A stretch of DNA of 64,000 nt from Cyclobacteriaceae bacterium (GCA_020436165.1 JAGQYI010000019.1:1-64000), one strand, 5' to 3'; shown: positions 19,008 through 29,508, counted from the first letter of the stretch. The notes: generated by a model from the sequence alone, not told the origin. Made by a program: numbers and translations.

Positions 19008-20469
19008 CAACAAAACGTATAACTCGATGAAACAACATGGTCAAAAACTTAAAATTGCTTTTTACGGATTGCTCCTTATAATATGGGCAAGCATTGTAAC
19101 TGGTTCTTCTGTTTACGCTCAGATAAATAAGGAAAAGAAGATTGATAAAACTTTTACAGGCAAGCAGGTACTGGAGGTAAATCATAAATATGGTGATCTG
19201 GAAGTTAGGGCTTCCAACGACAATACCGTTAAAGTGGACGCTCGCTTATCGATAGAGGCAAAAACGGAGGAAGATGCCCAAAAAGTGATCGATAATTTCA
19301 CGATGGATTTTCAGGAAGCTGGTAATAAGCTAACTATTACTACAAAATTTGAATCCATTACCTGGAACACCATCAATGGTAGAACTTCCATCACCTTTAA
19401 AGATGGAACCAAAGTAAAGGGCATAGAAAATATAGAACTGTTTTTTACACTTTATGTTCCCAAGTTGCAAGAATTAACCCTTTCCAATAAGTATGACGAC
19501 ATTCACATATACGATGATTTGACCACCAACCTTTCGGTAGTGCTGAATAGTGGTGTTTTTCAAGGTGAAAATATAAAAGGGAATGTGAGCCTTGATGCCA
19601 AATACAGCAAAATGAAACTAAAGAATACAAGCGGCAATGCGGATATAAATTTATACGATACAGATGTGGAGATGGGAAATGCGCAGGCCGTTAAGCTATT
19701 TTCGAAATACTCGGGAATAACCATGGGTGCTATTAACGGCATCACCCACGAGTCGTACGATGACAATGTAAGCATTGGAGTAAACACAGGTGAGCTTTCG
19801 CTTAAAACCAAATACTCTGAATACACGATTAAAGGGGCCACAAAGGCCAACATTAATTCGTATGACGATGTGATTGATGTGGGAAATGTGAAAGGCGCTC
19901 TTGACATTGAAACCAAGTATTCGAATTTCAAAGTAGGCTCGTTTACCAATGCTACCATTATTTCAAATGACGATGATTTTGTAATGGGCGGAGGAGCAAA
20001 ATCAACGTTGAAGGCAGAAAGCAAATACTCAGAGTTTAGGATAGATAAGTTGGATCAGGTGGAGTTTACCAGCTCGTATGACGACCAGTTTGAAATCGAT
20101 CAATTGGGTATCTTTAAGGCCTCTACGAAGTATGGCGAGTTTACCATTGGGCAGTTGGAGAAATCGCTTAGTATGGTTACCAACGATGATAACCTGACGG
20201 TAAAGCAATTAGGTTCTGGTTTTACGGGAGCCACTTTAGGCGGCAAGTACAGCACGTTCAATCTGAATATTCCTTCGGGGCTTAAATATCAGTTAGATGC
20301 CAAGTTGACCTATGGAAAAATAAGTTATCCGGAGGCTAATTTTGACCTTTCGGTTCACATAGAAAAAGGCTCAACCAAGGAAATAAAGGGTAAGGTGAAG
20401 GGAGCATCAGATGCCAGCCCTAAGATTACAATTGAAGACGCCTACGATTGTGAAGTGTATTTGAATTGA
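18991..20469 (+). CDS. secreted beta-repeat protein (DUF4097-like) in sigma operon
   Basis: A 492-residue exported protein with a signal sequence (IAFYGLLLIIWASIVTG, cleavage after VYAQ). The mature chain carries alternating short motifs of the types KYSxF and SYDD/NDDD about every 20 residues, from about residue 60 to 430, which suggests a regular parallel beta-helix. It resembles the putative auto-transporter adhesin / DUF4097 head. I chose ATG 18991, with an AAGGAA ribosome site, over the TTG at 18973. It overlaps the anti-sigma gene and so belongs to the sigma operon, probably as its output or sensor partner. The ligand is unknown. Confidence 0.7.
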   Translation: MNEKFNNKTYNSMKQHGQKLKIAFYGLLLIIWASIVTGSSVYAQINKEKKIDKTFTGKQVLEVNHKYGDLEVRASNDNTVKVDARLSIEAKTEEDAQKVIDNFTMDFQEAGNKLTITTKFESITWNTINGRTSITFKDGTKVKGIENIELFFTLYVPKLQELTLSNKYDDIHIYDDLTTNLSVVLNSGVFQGENIKGNVSLDAKYSKMKLKNTSGNADINLYDTDVEMGNAQAVKLFSKYSGITMGAINGITHESYDDNVSIGVNTGELSLKTKYSEYTIKGATKANINSYDDVIDVGNVKGALDIETKYSNFKVGSFTNATIISNDDDFVMGGGAKSTLKAESKYSEFRIDKLDQVEFTSSYDDQFEIDQLGIFKASTKYGEFTIGQLEKSLSMVTNDDNLTVKQLGSGFTGATLGGKYSTFNLNIPSGLKYQLDAKLTYGKISYPEANFDLSVHIEKGSTKEIKGKVKGASDASPKITIEDAYDCEVYLN

Positions 20470-20591
20470 TTTTATTTTAGCCTTACTGGTAGCCAAATAA
20501 AAAGTCTTTCTATTCGATTTTTGGTAGAAGCTAATATTTATTCTATATTTAAACTATAAATTTTTTAATTATAAAATAAATAAATCTAATC

Positions 20592-21107
20592 ATGAAAATA
20601 GTTTTATGCATTATTGTAGCTTTAGTTATATTTAATGGAATAGCTAATGCTCAGATATCTCAAGGAACGATAGCTGTAAGTACAGGAACTAACCTTAATT
20701 ATTCTTCTTCAAGTTATAAAGGAAGTGATACTAAGTTGAATCAGTTTAATTTAAATCTTACAGGTGGATATTTCTTTGCTCAAAATTTCATTATAGGTGC
20801 CGGGATTGCTTATTCTTCAACAAATTACAAGTCCAGTTCATATGATTATGATACTAAAAGCACTACATTTTCAATTTTTAGTAGGTATTACATAAATGGT
20901 GCTTTTTTCTTGGGTATCGGTTATGGTTCTGTAAAATATGAGGATCTGGATGCATTAAATGAATTGGATTTTCAAGTAGGATATGCAGCTTTCATCTCTG
21001 ATAATATTAGTATTGAGCCATCTCTTAACTATGGTTTAGGTTTGGGTGATAATGAAGGAAATACCTTTCTGGTGAACTTAGGATTTGGATTATATTTAAA
21101 TAGATAA
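20592..21107 (+). CDS. small outer-membrane beta-barrel protein
   Basis: A 171-residue protein with a signal peptide (IVLCIIVALVIFNGIANA, cut near AQ). The body is of alternating amphipathic strands typical of an eight-stranded OmpA/OmpX-like barrel, closing in FGLYLNR. It is clearly more AT-rich than the sigma operon genes. There is a 122-base gap from the upstream operon and its own terminator follows. Function is unknown; general fold only. Confidence 0.65.
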   Translation: MKIVLCIIVALVIFNGIANAQISQGTIAVSTGTNLNYSSSSYKGSDTKLNQFNLNLTGGYFFAQNFIIGAGIAYSSTNYKSSSYDYDTKSTTFSIFSRYYINGAFFLGIGYGSVKYEDLDALNELDFQVGYAAFISDNISIEPSLNYGLGLGDNEGNTFLVNLGFGLYLNR

Positions 21108-21125
21108 CATTTCAGTACAATAAGA

Positions 21126-21153
21126 AAGTCAATCACTCAGATTGGCTTTTTTA
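21126..21153 (+). terminator. rho-independent terminator
   Basis: AAGTCAATC pairs with GATTGGCTT (one G-T pair) around a five-base loop and runs into a T-tract. It ends the small outer-membrane protein gene. Confidence 0.75.
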
Positions 21154-21231
21154 TTGTCGCTTCACGAGTTGAAAACAACCTTTAGTAATTGCATTTTCAA
21201 TTTTTTAGACTTTGCATTATTATTTTAGATT

Positions 21232-24200
21232 CTACATATTCCTTCTATACTGCCCGCCCACTTCAAACAGCACATCTTTGATTTGCCCCAGAGAGCAAAC
21301 TTTGGTAGCCTCCATTAACACCTCGAAAATGTTCTGGTTGGCAAGGGCAGTGTCTTTAATGTCTTGCAGCTTTTCCGCTGACTCTTTCGCATTGCGTTTC
21401 AGCAAACGCCCCAGCATATCAATCTGGTATTGCTTCTCATCTGTAGTAGCCCGAATCACCTCACCCGGCAACACGGTGGGAGATCCTTTTGAGCTAAGGA
21501 AGGTATTCACACCAATGATAGGATACTCGCCCGTATGTTTCAATGTTTCATAGTACAGGCTTTCTTCCTGTATTTTGCTGCGCTGATACATGGTTTCCAT
21601 GGCGCCCAAAACCCCACCTCGTTCCGTAATGCGGTCAAATTCGGTGAGCACGGCTTCTTCTACCAAATCGGTTAACTCTTCAATAATGAAGGAACCTTGC
21701 AGTGGATTCTCGTTCTTAGCCAGGCCAAGCTCTTTGTTTATGATCAACTGAATGGCCATGGCTCTGCGCACCGATTCTTCTGTAGGAGTGGTAATGGCCT
21801 CATCGTAGGCATTGGTGTGCAACGAGTTGCAATTGTCGTAAATGGCATACAATGCTTGTAACGTAGTGCGTATGTCATTAAAGTCGATTTCCTGGGCGTG
21901 CAACGAGCGGCCCGAAGTCTGAATGTGATACTTCAGCATCTGCGCGCGGGCATTGGCTCCGTACTTATGCTTCATGGCTTTCGACCAAATTCTTCTGGCC
22001 ACACGGCCGATAACGGCATATTCGGGGTCCACCCCGTTGGAGAAGAAGAACGAGAGGTTAGGGCCAAACTCATTGATGTCCATGCCGCGGCTCAGGTAGT
22101 ATTCCACATACGTAAATCCATTGGCCAGTGTAAAGGCCAGCTGGGTAATAGGGTTGGCCCCGGCCTCGGCAATATGGTAACCACTAATCGAAACTGAATA
22201 GAAGTTGCGAACTTTCTTCTGTATAAAATACTCCTGTACATCGCCCATCAGTTTAAGGGCAAACTCCGTAGAAAAAATGCAGGTATTTTGTGCCTGGTCT
22301 TCTTTCAGAATATCGGCTTGTACGGTTCCACGCACCTTAGTAAGCGTATCTGCTTTTATTTTTTCATAAACATCTTTTGGAAGCACCTGGTCACCGGTAA
22401 CACCTAAAAGCATTAGCCCAAGTCCATCGTTGCCTTTCGGTATTTTACCCTGATATGCAGGTCGTTGGATGTTCTTTTCTTTGTAGATTTTCTCAATCTT
22501 TTGTTCCACCTCTTTTTCTAACCCATTTTCTTTAATGTATAGCTCGCATTGCTGGTCGATGGCTGCGTTCATAAAAAAGCCCAGCAACATGGGCGCAGGC
22601 CCGTTAATGGTCATGCTTACCGATGTCATTGGGTCGGCCAGGTTAAAGCCGGAATAGAGCTTTTTGGCATCGTCCAGACAGCAAACGGATACGCCTGCAT
22701 TTCCTATTTTTCCATAAATGTCAGGGCGCAGATCAGGGTCGTTTCCGTAGAGTGTTACTGAATCGAATGCAGTAGAAAGACGCTTGGCGGGCATACCTAT
22801 GCTCACGTAGTGGAACCTTCGGTTGGTGCGCTCCGGCCCACCTTCACCGGCAAACATACGGGTAGGGTCTTCGCCTTCGCGCTTGAATGGGAAGAGCCCG
22901 GCTGTGTACGGGAACTCACCAGGTACGTTTTCCTGAAGATTCCATTTCAACACATCGCCCCAAGCTTCGTACTTGGGTAGTGTGATCTTCGGAATCTCGT
23001 TATGAGATAGGGAAGTGGTATGCGTTTTAACGGCTAGTTCTTTATCGCGTACTTTAAACTTGTACAATTCTGCTTTGTAACGTTCTACTTTGCCTGGCCA
23101 CTCTTCAATAATCTGTTTGTTGTGTGGGTCAAGATCAAGGGCTATTTTTTCGTAGGTTTTGTTAAGTTCATCAATCGTTTGGTTAGATGATTTTTGGTTT
23201 TTCAAAACCTCCAGGGTGCCATTAATATTATAAAGTTGTTGCGCTACTTCTTTTTGCTCCTCCACCCATTCATCATACTTACGATTATTTTCTGAAATCT
23301 CTGAAAGGTACCTTGTTCGGTTAGGTGGTATCACATATTGTTTTTCAGGAAGTGTGTGCTTGTCTTTTAGATGCGAATGAAGTGTTGAATCTGTTTTCTT
23401 TGAGATCACATGCATTACTTCATGGTACAACGCATTCATACCAGGGTCGTTGAACTGGCTGGCAATGGTGCCATAAACCGGCATATCATCTACAGACTGC
23501 TCGAATAGATTATGATTGCGCTGGTATTGCTTCTTCACATCGCGAAGTGCATCCAGAGCACCGCGCTTGTCGAATTTGTTTATGGCAATAATGTCTGCAA
23601 AATCGAGCATATCGATTTTCTCCAGCTGGGTTGCAGCGCCATACTCAGGTGTCATTACATAGAGACTTACATCGGAGTGGTCGGTTATTTCCGTGTCCGA
23701 CTGGCCAATGCCCGAGGTTTCCAGAATAATGAAATCATAATTAGCAGCTTTCAACACCTGGATGGCTTCGTTCACATGGGCCGACAGCGCGAGGTTCGAC
23801 TGACGGGTAGCCAATGAACGCATGTACACACGCGGATTGTTAATCGCATTCATGCGAATGCGGTCGCCCAGCAGTGCGCCACCGGTTTTGCGCTTGGAAG
23901 GATCCACTGAAACAATGGCGATGGTTTTATCATCAAAGTCGTTTAAATACCTGCGTACCAGTTCATCTACCAATGACGATTTACCAGCTCCACCGGTTCC
24001 GGTAATACCCAGTACCGGTGGGTGGTTTTTTTTGGCCATTTGATGCACCTCATCCAAATCTTTAGCTGACTCTTTCGGGAAGTTCTCTGCAGCAGAAATT
24101 ATCTGCGCAATAGACTTTGTATCCTTTTTGCCAATATGTTTTACAGCTCCATTCAAATTAGCTCCTGTCGGGAAATCACATTTTTCGATCATATCGTTGA

Positions 24201-24606
24201 TCATGCCTTGCAAGCCCATTTCTCTTCCATCGTCTGGCGAGTAAATACGGGAGATACCATAGTTATGAAGCTCTTTAATTTCTTCAGGGAGGATTACTCC
24301 ACCACCGCCACCAAAGATTTTAATGTGTTCCGAATTGCGCTCCTTTAGCAAGTCGTACATGTACTTAAAATACTCATTGTGTCCACCCTGGTAGGAAGTC
24401 ATGGCAATGGCATTGGCATCTTCCTGAATGGCGCAGTTTACCACTTCTTCCACACTGCGGTCATGCCCCAAATGAATAACCTCCACGCCAGTGGCCTGAA
24501 TGATCCTGCGCATGATGTTAATGGCAGCATCATGTCCATCAAACAGCGAAGCGGCCGTTACAATTCGTATTTTATTCTTGGGTTTGTAAGGAGCTATTTT
24601 TTCCAT
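21232..24606 (-). CDS. icmF: isobutyryl-CoA mutase fused (IcmF): B12 domain, G-protein chaperone, mutase
   Basis: A single 1124-residue polypeptide in IcmF order. The N-terminal B12 domain has [12 protein letters not shown] (base-off DxH histidine). A MeaB-like GTPase follows with Walker [11 protein letters not shown] near residue 205 and [17 protein letters not shown]. The large mutase domain runs from about residue 570 with [20 protein letters not shown]. It interconverts isobutyryl-CoA and n-butyryl-CoA and self-repairs its cofactor through GTP hydrolysis. The FPFK region fits IcmF rather than methylmalonyl-CoA mutase, by family knowledge. Length and domain set are typical. It links valine/fatty acid catabolism to the acyl-CoA genes nearby. 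Confidence 0.93.
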   Translation of the reverse strand: MEKIAPYKPKNKIRIVTAASLFDGHDAAINIMRRIIQATGVEVIHLGHDRSVEEVVNCAIQEDANAIAMTSYQGGHNEYFKYMYDLLKERNSEHIKIFGGGGGVILPEEIKELHNYGISRIYSPDDGREMGLQGMINDMIEKCDFPTGANLNGAVKHIGKKDTKSIAQIISAAENFPKESAKDLDEVHQMAKKNHPPVLGITGTGGAGKSSLVDELVRRYLNDFDDKTIAIVSVDPSKRKTGGALLGDRIRMNAINNPRVYMRSLATRQSNLALSAHVNEAIQVLKAANYDFIILETSGIGQSDTEITDHSDVSLYVMTPEYGAATQLEKIDMLDFADIIAINKFDKRGALDALRDVKKQYQRNHNLFEQSVDDMPVYGTIASQFNDPGMNALYHEVMHVISKKTDSTLHSHLKDKHTLPEKQYVIPPNRTRYLSEISENNRKYDEWVEEQKEVAQQLYNINGTLEVLKNQKSSNQTIDELNKTYEKIALDLDPHNKQIIEEWPGKVERYKAELYKFKVRDKELAVKTHTTSLSHNEIPKITLPKYEAWGDVLKWNLQENVPGEFPYTAGLFPFKREGEDPTRMFAGEGGPERTNRRFHYVSIGMPAKRLSTAFDSVTLYGNDPDLRPDIYGKIGNAGVSVCCLDDAKKLYSGFNLADPMTSVSMTINGPAPMLLGFFMNAAIDQQCELYIKENGLEKEVEQKIEKIYKEKNIQRPAYQGKIPKGNDGLGLMLLGVTGDQVLPKDVYEKIKADTLTKVRGTVQADILKEDQAQNTCIFSTEFALKLMGDVQEYFIQKKVRNFYSVSISGYHIAEAGANPITQLAFTLANGFTYVEYYLSRGMDINEFGPNLSFFFSNGVDPEYAVIGRVARRIWSKAMKHKYGANARAQMLKYHIQTSGRSLHAQEIDFNDIRTTLQALYAIYDNCNSLHTNAYDEAITTPTEESVRRAMAIQLIINKELGLAKNENPLQGSFIIEELTDLVEEAVLTEFDRITERGGVLGAMETMYQRSKIQEESLYYETLKHTGEYPIIGVNTFLSSKGSPTVLPGEVIRATTDEKQYQIDMLGRLLKRNAKESAEKLQDIKDTALANQNIFEVLMEATKVCSLGQIKDVLFEVGGQYRRNM

Positions 24607-24629
24607 AGTTGGGTAGTTGAACGGAACTG

Positions 24630-24637
24630 CAAAAATA
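24630..24637 (-). promoter_or_regulatory. candidate -7 element of icmF promoter
   Basis: TATTTTTG on the minus strand fits TAnnTTTG and would start transcription about 17 bases before the icmF ATG. A matching -33 element is not evident. Confidence 0.4.
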
Positions 24638-24711
24638 CAACATTGCGGCAGTCATTCGCTACATAATTTATAGTAAAGGTTATTTGAAGATGGTTTTATG
24701 GGCTTTGTTCG

Positions 24712-26949
24712 CTACTTAAGCAATGTTTGTAATCGCCCAACTGCTTTTTGATTGTTAACAGAATTAATGCTGTAAATTACATTTTGCTTTTCCCTGCTCG
24801 TGAGTCGCCAGTTCAACGAAGCACGCTTTACATCCTGCGGGTTCTGAACCAGTGGGTCGTAGGTTGGAATGTATTGAAATGTGATCACATCCAATTCATT
24901 GTTGAACCAGGATTTGGCGTATTCAATTTTGCTATCGTTGGCAACGGATTGCAGGTTGGCAAAATTATCGTACACGCTTTGAATAGGCGTTACCACTTTT
25001 TCGGTAAGCGACAAATTCTGACGCGACAAAATCTCGATTTCTTTTTCCGAATCCCGAACGGAGATCAATAGTACACCAGAGGTGTTTTCAGCAATCCAGG
25101 TGCGGAATGCGTAGAGAAAACGAAGCGCATCCGATATTCCAAAGTTGTCTGTAATGCCGGAGTCCATAATTTCGAGCGGAGGCTCGCTTGGCAATGTAAT
25201 GTTGGGTGTAATGTACGGGAAGGAGGCACCCATGCGCAGCGCACTTAAAAAACGAAGGCTATCGGCTCCCTGTTGTTTAAAAAAGCGCCTGAAATCAATG
25301 CCTTCGGCCAATTTGTCGAACGATTTATCTGCCACCAGGTTCCCGGAGTTCATATACGCTACGTGTTGAGAAGAAATAAAGAGCTTTCTGCCGTCATTTA
25401 TAATGGTGGGCGTGATCATAAGCATGGGTATTTCCGCTTCCGACTCATGCGCTTTGTAACTGATTAGGGGTTTATCCAGCACACCTTTGGTGTTAAAATT
25501 CAGTTGTTCTTCAAACGAATAGCCTCTGTCTTTAATGTACGTTTTTCCGTCATAGTAGAACCGTTGAAGCCGTACAAACAGATCATTTACCAGCAAGCTG
25601 AAAATAATGGGGTTCAGGTTGTCGGCACTTATCTGCCGTAAATAATCTTTGTCATACGGATCCACTTCACCTTCCAGTTGCCTCAGTTTTAGCTCTCTGA
25701 AAAATGCGGAGCCAATCAATCCTCCCGAAGCTCCGGTCATGAGCATGGTATGATTTGTAAATTCTCCTTTTGTTAAACTATCCACATATTGGAGGACATT
25801 GTAAGTCCATAAAGCGGAACGCAGCCCGCCACCGCTTGCGCATACCAGGATCATTTTGGGTTTCTCTTCTCCAAATTTTGCTCTCCAGTTTACAAGTATT
25901 TTTTCTGTTTGAATATGATCGTGTGTAACAATGGAATCGCTTGCATTGTAATCTATAGCATCCAGATTATATTCCGCTGGTGCAGTTGAATAATCCAGTC
26001 CAATTGCCTCATATTCTATTTTAAATAGTCCTTGTTTGAAGAGAACATTGAGTACAATAACAATAGAAATAACCATTGTGGGTGCCCAGGAACCAAACCA
26101 ATAGGAAAAAGCTCCCGAAAACATAATTACAATAGTAAGCAGGAGAACGGCACTTGCTGCGGCCGGAATTTGAAACACTTCATGATCTCTGAAAATACCT
26201 ATAATCAGGAGTAGCACAAAAATTAAAAACTCAATCAGTACCAAATTGAGGTGGTTTTGGTCAAACACCTGTGTCAATTCATGTTTATCAAATGCAATAA
26301 ATCGAACCGGCCTGAATTTTAACCTCGAACCAATAAAGTACCTTACTTTGTTTTTGGGATCTGTAGAACCACGCAATTTTTGCATGGCCTTTGCCCGGGT
26401 GGCTGGTACTGTTACCTTCAATTGCTTATCTACCCTGGAGGCAAGTATTTTAAAGATGTCCTTATTCGTGAACCAGAAATAGGTATATAAGATCAGGATC
26501 ATAAGAATATAACCCGTAAGAAGTCCAACAATATCAAACAAAATACTTCTGGAAATGGCGTATTCGTTGGACGACTGAAATTTTACAATCTGAGCAATGT
26601 AGGTAATCAGAAATATGATTGGTATAAGGCTGTTGTTGATACTGAAGGTAATAAAAGGCTTTTTATGGCTTGCCAGAAACGTATATTGATGGCTTTCAAC
26701 AATGTAGGAAGTAATGTGAAAAGCAATGGCAAAACCACTGATGGTTATGCCCACTATCATAAAGCTCAGGAAGTTTACCTTTTGAAGATATTCAGGGTCG
26801 AGAAACAAATAGGGGATACCAAGAAATTTTCCTAAATGTCCTGTAACAGCACTAAACAGCACAAACCAGCATAACAGCAAAATATGGTTGCGCTTAATGT
26901 TATTAAGCAGTAGCTGAAAAGGAAAGAAATAAAAAACCCGGTTGAACAA
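24712..26949 (-). CDS. patatin-like phospholipase fused to a multi-pass membrane domain
   Basis: The first ~320 of 745 residues contain about six to eight membrane helices. The C-terminal half is a patatin lipase: oxyanion hole ASGGGLRSALW near residue 370, nucleophile motif GASGG near 404, and dyad aspartate in DSGITDNFG near 595. The dyad motif reads DSG rather than the usual DGG, still with the Asp. It should hydrolyse membrane lipids at the inner membrane face. The start is TTG at 26949 because no ATG precedes the first helix. It stands alone between icmF and the RlmL-like gene. Confidence 0.8.
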   Translation of the reverse strand: MFNRVFYFFPFQLLLNNIKRNHILLLCWFVLFSAVTGHLGKFLGIPYLFLDPEYLQKVNFLSFMIVGITISGFAIAFHITSYIVESHQYTFLASHKKPFITFSINNSLIPIIFLITYIAQIVKFQSSNEYAISRSILFDIVGLLTGYILMILILYTYFWFTNKDIFKILASRVDKQLKVTVPATRAKAMQKLRGSTDPKNKVRYFIGSRLKFRPVRFIAFDKHELTQVFDQNHLNLVLIEFLIFVLLLIIGIFRDHEVFQIPAAASAVLLLTIVIMFSGAFSYWFGSWAPTMVISIVIVLNVLFKQGLFKIEYEAIGLDYSTAPAEYNLDAIDYNASDSIVTHDHIQTEKILVNWRAKFGEEKPKMILVCASGGGLRSALWTYNVLQYVDSLTKGEFTNHTMLMTGASGGLIGSAFFRELKLRQLEGEVDPYDKDYLRQISADNLNPIIFSLLVNDLFVRLQRFYYDGKTYIKDRGYSFEEQLNFNTKGVLDKPLISYKAHESEAEIPMLMITPTIINDGRKLFISSQHVAYMNSGNLVADKSFDKLAEGIDFRRFFKQQGADSLRFLSALRMGASFPYITPNITLPSEPPLEIMDSGITDNFGISDALRFLYAFRTWIAENTSGVLLISVRDSEKEIEILSRQNLSLTEKVVTPIQSVYDNFANLQSVANDSKIEYAKSWFNNELDVITFQYIPTYDPLVQNPQDVKRASLNWRLTSREKQNVIYSINSVNNQKAVGRLQTLLK

Positions 26950-27089
26950 TTGATGATTGAATTTGTCTCCAATATACCATTAAAACCGGATTTCTAAAAA
27001 AGAAGATAATGTCAACCTGAATTTAGTTCAGGGTCTAAAATAGATGCTGTTTGAAGAACTCCTTTGGAGAAACAAGTTGAGCATTACAA

Positions 27090-28241
27090 CTACTTATCTT
27101 TCTTACTGCCGGCATATAGCTCATATTCCAATAGACGGCATTCAATGCTTCCATTGTAAAATGGAATTTTACGTTTGGTGCGTAGGCCAATATTCTTGGC
27201 CAGTTCCCTATTGCCTGTAAAGATGTACCCCTTATATCCCTGACATTTCTGTTTGAACCAATCACCGATTTGCTTATACGTATCCGTTAACTGCTCTACT
27301 TCTCCCAAACGTTCCCCATATTCCGGATTAAGTATAACAACACCGGGTTCTTTGGGCACGGTACTTTCTCTGAAGTCGCATTCTTCAAACTGAATGTACT
27401 TATCCATGCCTGCAAACTCAGCATTAGCTTTAGCGGTTTGAATAGCTAGGGCAGATAAATCCGAGGCAAGTATTGTAGCAGTTACAGGTTTAACCCTCTT
27501 TTTGGCTACTTCTACCATGCGTTCCCATTGGTCCTGGTTGAAAGAAGCAAGATGCATAAACCCAAAATTGGAACGGAAGATTCCTGGTGCAGTATTGCTG
27601 GCCAATAATGCTGCTTCAATGGCCAGAGTGCCGCTGCCACACATGGGATTTACCAATGGTGCCTTTTGGTCCCATTTAGATTCCAGTAAAACTGCTGCTG
27701 CCAGCGATTCCAGCATAGGAGCCTTGCCAGGCATCTTACGATATCCATGCTTGGCAATGGGGGCACCTGAAGTATCGTAGTAAAGAATACATTCCTGATC
27801 GGACCAATGCATATAGATGCGTGCTTTGTCTTTCTCCGGGCCTGTGTTGGGGCGTTTGCCTTGCTTTTTTACAAACCGGTCAACAATGGCATCTTTCAAT
27901 TTAAGATTGGCAAAGCGCGTATCCGTAATAGATTCCACCCGCACATACGAATCGATATTAAAATAGCCATCCAGGCTTATTTCGTCTTCCCAGGTTAGCT
28001 GAAAAGCCTTTTGGTATAACTGGTCGGGAGTTGAGGCTCTAAACCTACCCGCCTCCCAAAGCACTTTGTTGGCGGTGCGCAGGTTGAGGTTAAGATACAT
28101 GCAATCAGCAAGTGAGCCATATAACTGAACTCCCAGGCGATGCGCTGTAGTATTGCCAAACCCAAGAGCTCTAATTTCTTCGTGAAGTATATTGCTTATT
28201 TCGGGAGCGGCAATAACAAATATGTTGGCTTTTCTTTCCAT
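27090..28241 (-). CDS. THUMP-domain class I RNA methyltransferase (RlmL N-half/YpsC type)
   Basis: A 383-residue protein with a THUMP-type N-terminal RNA-binding part, then a Rossmann methyltransferase (MCGSGTLAIEAAL as SAM site, residues ~197-209). It matches the RlmL/YpsC family that makes m2G in 23S rRNA. The active-site motif, normally NPPYGER, reads NPEYGERLG near residue 302, with Glu replacing the second Pro. The rest of the protein looks intact, so I treat it as functional. It follows the sdh terminator and has no obvious partner. Confidence 0.85.
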   Translation of the reverse strand: MERKANIFVIAAPEISNILHEEIRALGFGNTTAHRLGVQLYGSLADCMYLNLNLRTANKVLWEAGRFRASTPDQLYQKAFQLTWEDEISLDGYFNIDSYVRVESITDTRFANLKLKDAIVDRFVKKQGKRPNTGPEKDKARIYMHWSDQECILYYDTSGAPIAKHGYRKMPGKAPMLESLAAAVLLESKWDQKAPLVNPMCGSGTLAIEAALLASNTAPGIFRSNFGFMHLASFNQDQWERMVEVAKKRVKPVTATILASDLSALAIQTAKANAEFAGMDKYIQFEECDFRESTVPKEPGVVILNPEYGERLGEVEQLTDTYKQIGDWFKQKCQGYKGYIFTGNRELAKNIGLRTKRKIPFYNGSIECRLLEYELYAGSKKDK

Positions 28242-28244
28242 ATA

Positions 28245-28279
28245 AAATTAAAAAGCTGCCCCGCAGAACGAGGCAGCTC
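28245..28279 (-). terminator. rho-independent terminator of the sdh operon
   Basis: On the minus strand AGCTGCC and GGCAGCT pair across an 11-base loop, followed by TTTTTAATTTT. The site lies between the end of sdhB and the RlmL-like start. Confidence 0.75.
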
Positions 28280-28302
28280 AAAGTTACATAAAGCTTAAGC
28301 TT

Positions 28303-29061
28303 CTAAACGTTATGAGAGCACGCTTTTGCGGCTATGAACTCTCTATGCGCACGCGCAATATGTTCAATGCTTATTTCTTTAGGACATTCAACTTCACAGG
28401 CACCTGTGTTGGTGCAGCCTCCAAAACCTTCTTCTTCCATTTGCATGATCATTTTCTCAACACGATTATAACGTTCAGTTTGTCCTTGAGGCAATACAGC
28501 CAGTTGAGAGATTTTAGCACTTGTAAACAACATGGCCGAAGCATTTTTACATGTGGCCACGCATGCACCGCAACCAATACATTGGGCTGCATCCATTGCT
28601 ATATCAGCAGTTTTCTTAGGAATAGGAATTGCATTGGCATCAGGGGTACCACCGGTTCCAACACTTACATATCCTCCTGCCTGGATGATCCTGTCAAAAG
28701 CACTTCTGTCAACCACTAAGTCCTTAACCACAGGAAACGCATCCGCTCTCCATGGTTCTATGGTAATGGAATCGCCTTCTTTAAAACTACGCATGTGTAG
28801 CTGGCAGGTAGTAATACCTCTTTTAGGCCCGTGTGCCCTTCCATTGATCACCATACTACATGCCCCGCAAATGCCTTCGCGGCAGTCGTGGTCAAAGTGC
28901 ACGGGGTCTTCTCCTTTTCGGGTAAGGTCCTCATTGAGCACATCGATCATTTCCAGGAACGACATATCAGGAGATACATCGCTAACCTCGTAGGTTACGA
29001 ACTTTCCTTTATCGTTGGCGTTTTTTTGTCGCCATATATTCAGTTTGAGATTCATATTCAT
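28303..29061 (-). CDS. sdhB: succinate dehydrogenase / fumarate reductase iron-sulfur subunit
   Basis: The electron-transfer subunit of complex II, 252 residues, carrying [2Fe-2S], [4Fe-4S] and [3Fe-4S] clusters. All three cysteine sets are visible: [16 protein letters not shown] near residue 58, [11 protein letters not shown] near 150, and [14 protein letters not shown] near 215. It sits on the cytoplasmic face, passing electrons from SdhA to SdhC. It is the last gene of sdhC-sdhA-(four-helix gene)-sdhB. An alternative start two codons downstream (29055) is possible. Confidence 0.95.
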   Translation of the reverse strand: MNMNLKLNIWRQKNANDKGKFVTYEVSDVSPDMSFLEMIDVLNEDLTRKGEDPVHFDHDCREGICGACSMVINGRAHGPKRGITTCQLHMRSFKEGDSITIEPWRADAFPVVKDLVVDRSAFDRIIQAGGYVSVGTGGTPDANAIPIPKKTADIAMDAAQCIGCGACVATCKNASAMLFTSAKISQLAVLPQGQTERYNRVEKMIMQMEEEGFGGCTNTGACEVECPKEISIEHIARAHREFIAAKACSHNV

Positions 29062-29070
29062 TGTGTATTG

Positions 29071-29103
29071 GGTTAATTGTTAATGGTTATTTGTTACTGG
29101 TTG
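29071..29103 (+). repeat. GTTANNN heptad array, left arm of inverted pair
   Basis: From 29072 the sequence reads as four tandem heptads GTTAATT, GTTAATG, GTTATTT, GTTACTG followed by GTT. It lies between sdhB and the four-helix gene and includes that gene's stop codon. An inverted counterpart lies at 29474-29508. Confidence 0.75.
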
Positions 29104-29471
29104 TCTTTGGCTTTCTTAAGATAATTGATATATCCGTTCACAACTCTAAGAAATTTGTCAATTAGCTCACGCGCATTTTGAAGCTCCTTCTCTGAAATAT
29201 AGGCTTCTTCATTAGCAACGATAAAATGGTCAAGAGTCTCATATGCTGATCCTCTACTAACCCTACAAAACTGAATATTCTCCTGATAATGAAATCTACC
29301 ATAACCCTCTGCAATATTACTATTGATCGATCGGGCAGCCCTTTTAAGTTGGCTCCCCAAGTCAAATTTTTCTTCAGGTGGCAATTTCCTTACTATGTTC
29401 ATACTCAATTTTCTAATTTCAGTTCCAATCTTCCAAACTTCAAGGTCTTCAAATGAATTAATGGATGACAT
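29094..29471 (-). CDS. four-helix bundle protein (23S rRNA IVS / TIGR02436 family)
   Basis: A 125-residue helical protein of the S23/four-helix-bundle family, first known from intervening sequences in 23S rRNA and related to Avd of diversity-generating retroelements. Family hallmarks are FEDLEVWKIG at the start, LKRAARSINSNIAEGYGR at residues ~43-60 and FLRVVNGYINYLKK at the end. It interrupts the sdh operon, 37 bases after sdhA and 32 bases before sdhB. Both sides carry GTTANNN heptads in opposite orientation, so gene plus flanks look like an inserted cassette. It has no accepted biochemical function; RNA binding is plausible. Confidence 0.85.
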   Translation of the reverse strand: MSSINSFEDLEVWKIGTEIRKLSMNIVRKLPPEEKFDLGSQLKRAARSINSNIAEGYGRFHYQENIQFCRVSRGSAYETLDHFIVANEEAYISEKELQNARELIDKFLRVVNGYINYLKKAKDNQ

Positions 29472-29473
29472 AA

Positions 29474-29508
29474 AACCAATAACTTTTTAACGAGTAACGG
29501 TTAACTAA
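29474..29508 (-). repeat. GTTANNN heptad array, right arm of inverted pair
   Basis: Read on the minus strand it gives GTTAACC, GTTACTC, GTTAAAAA (eight bases), GTTATTG, GTT. Over the first 18 bases it agrees with the left arm at 14 positions. It abuts the sdhA stop codon at 29509-29511. Confidence 0.75.

Noticed and set aside
28532-28993. 153-codon plus-strand frame opposite sdhB
   Set aside because: It lies antisense to a clear, motif-complete gene and has no family resemblance.
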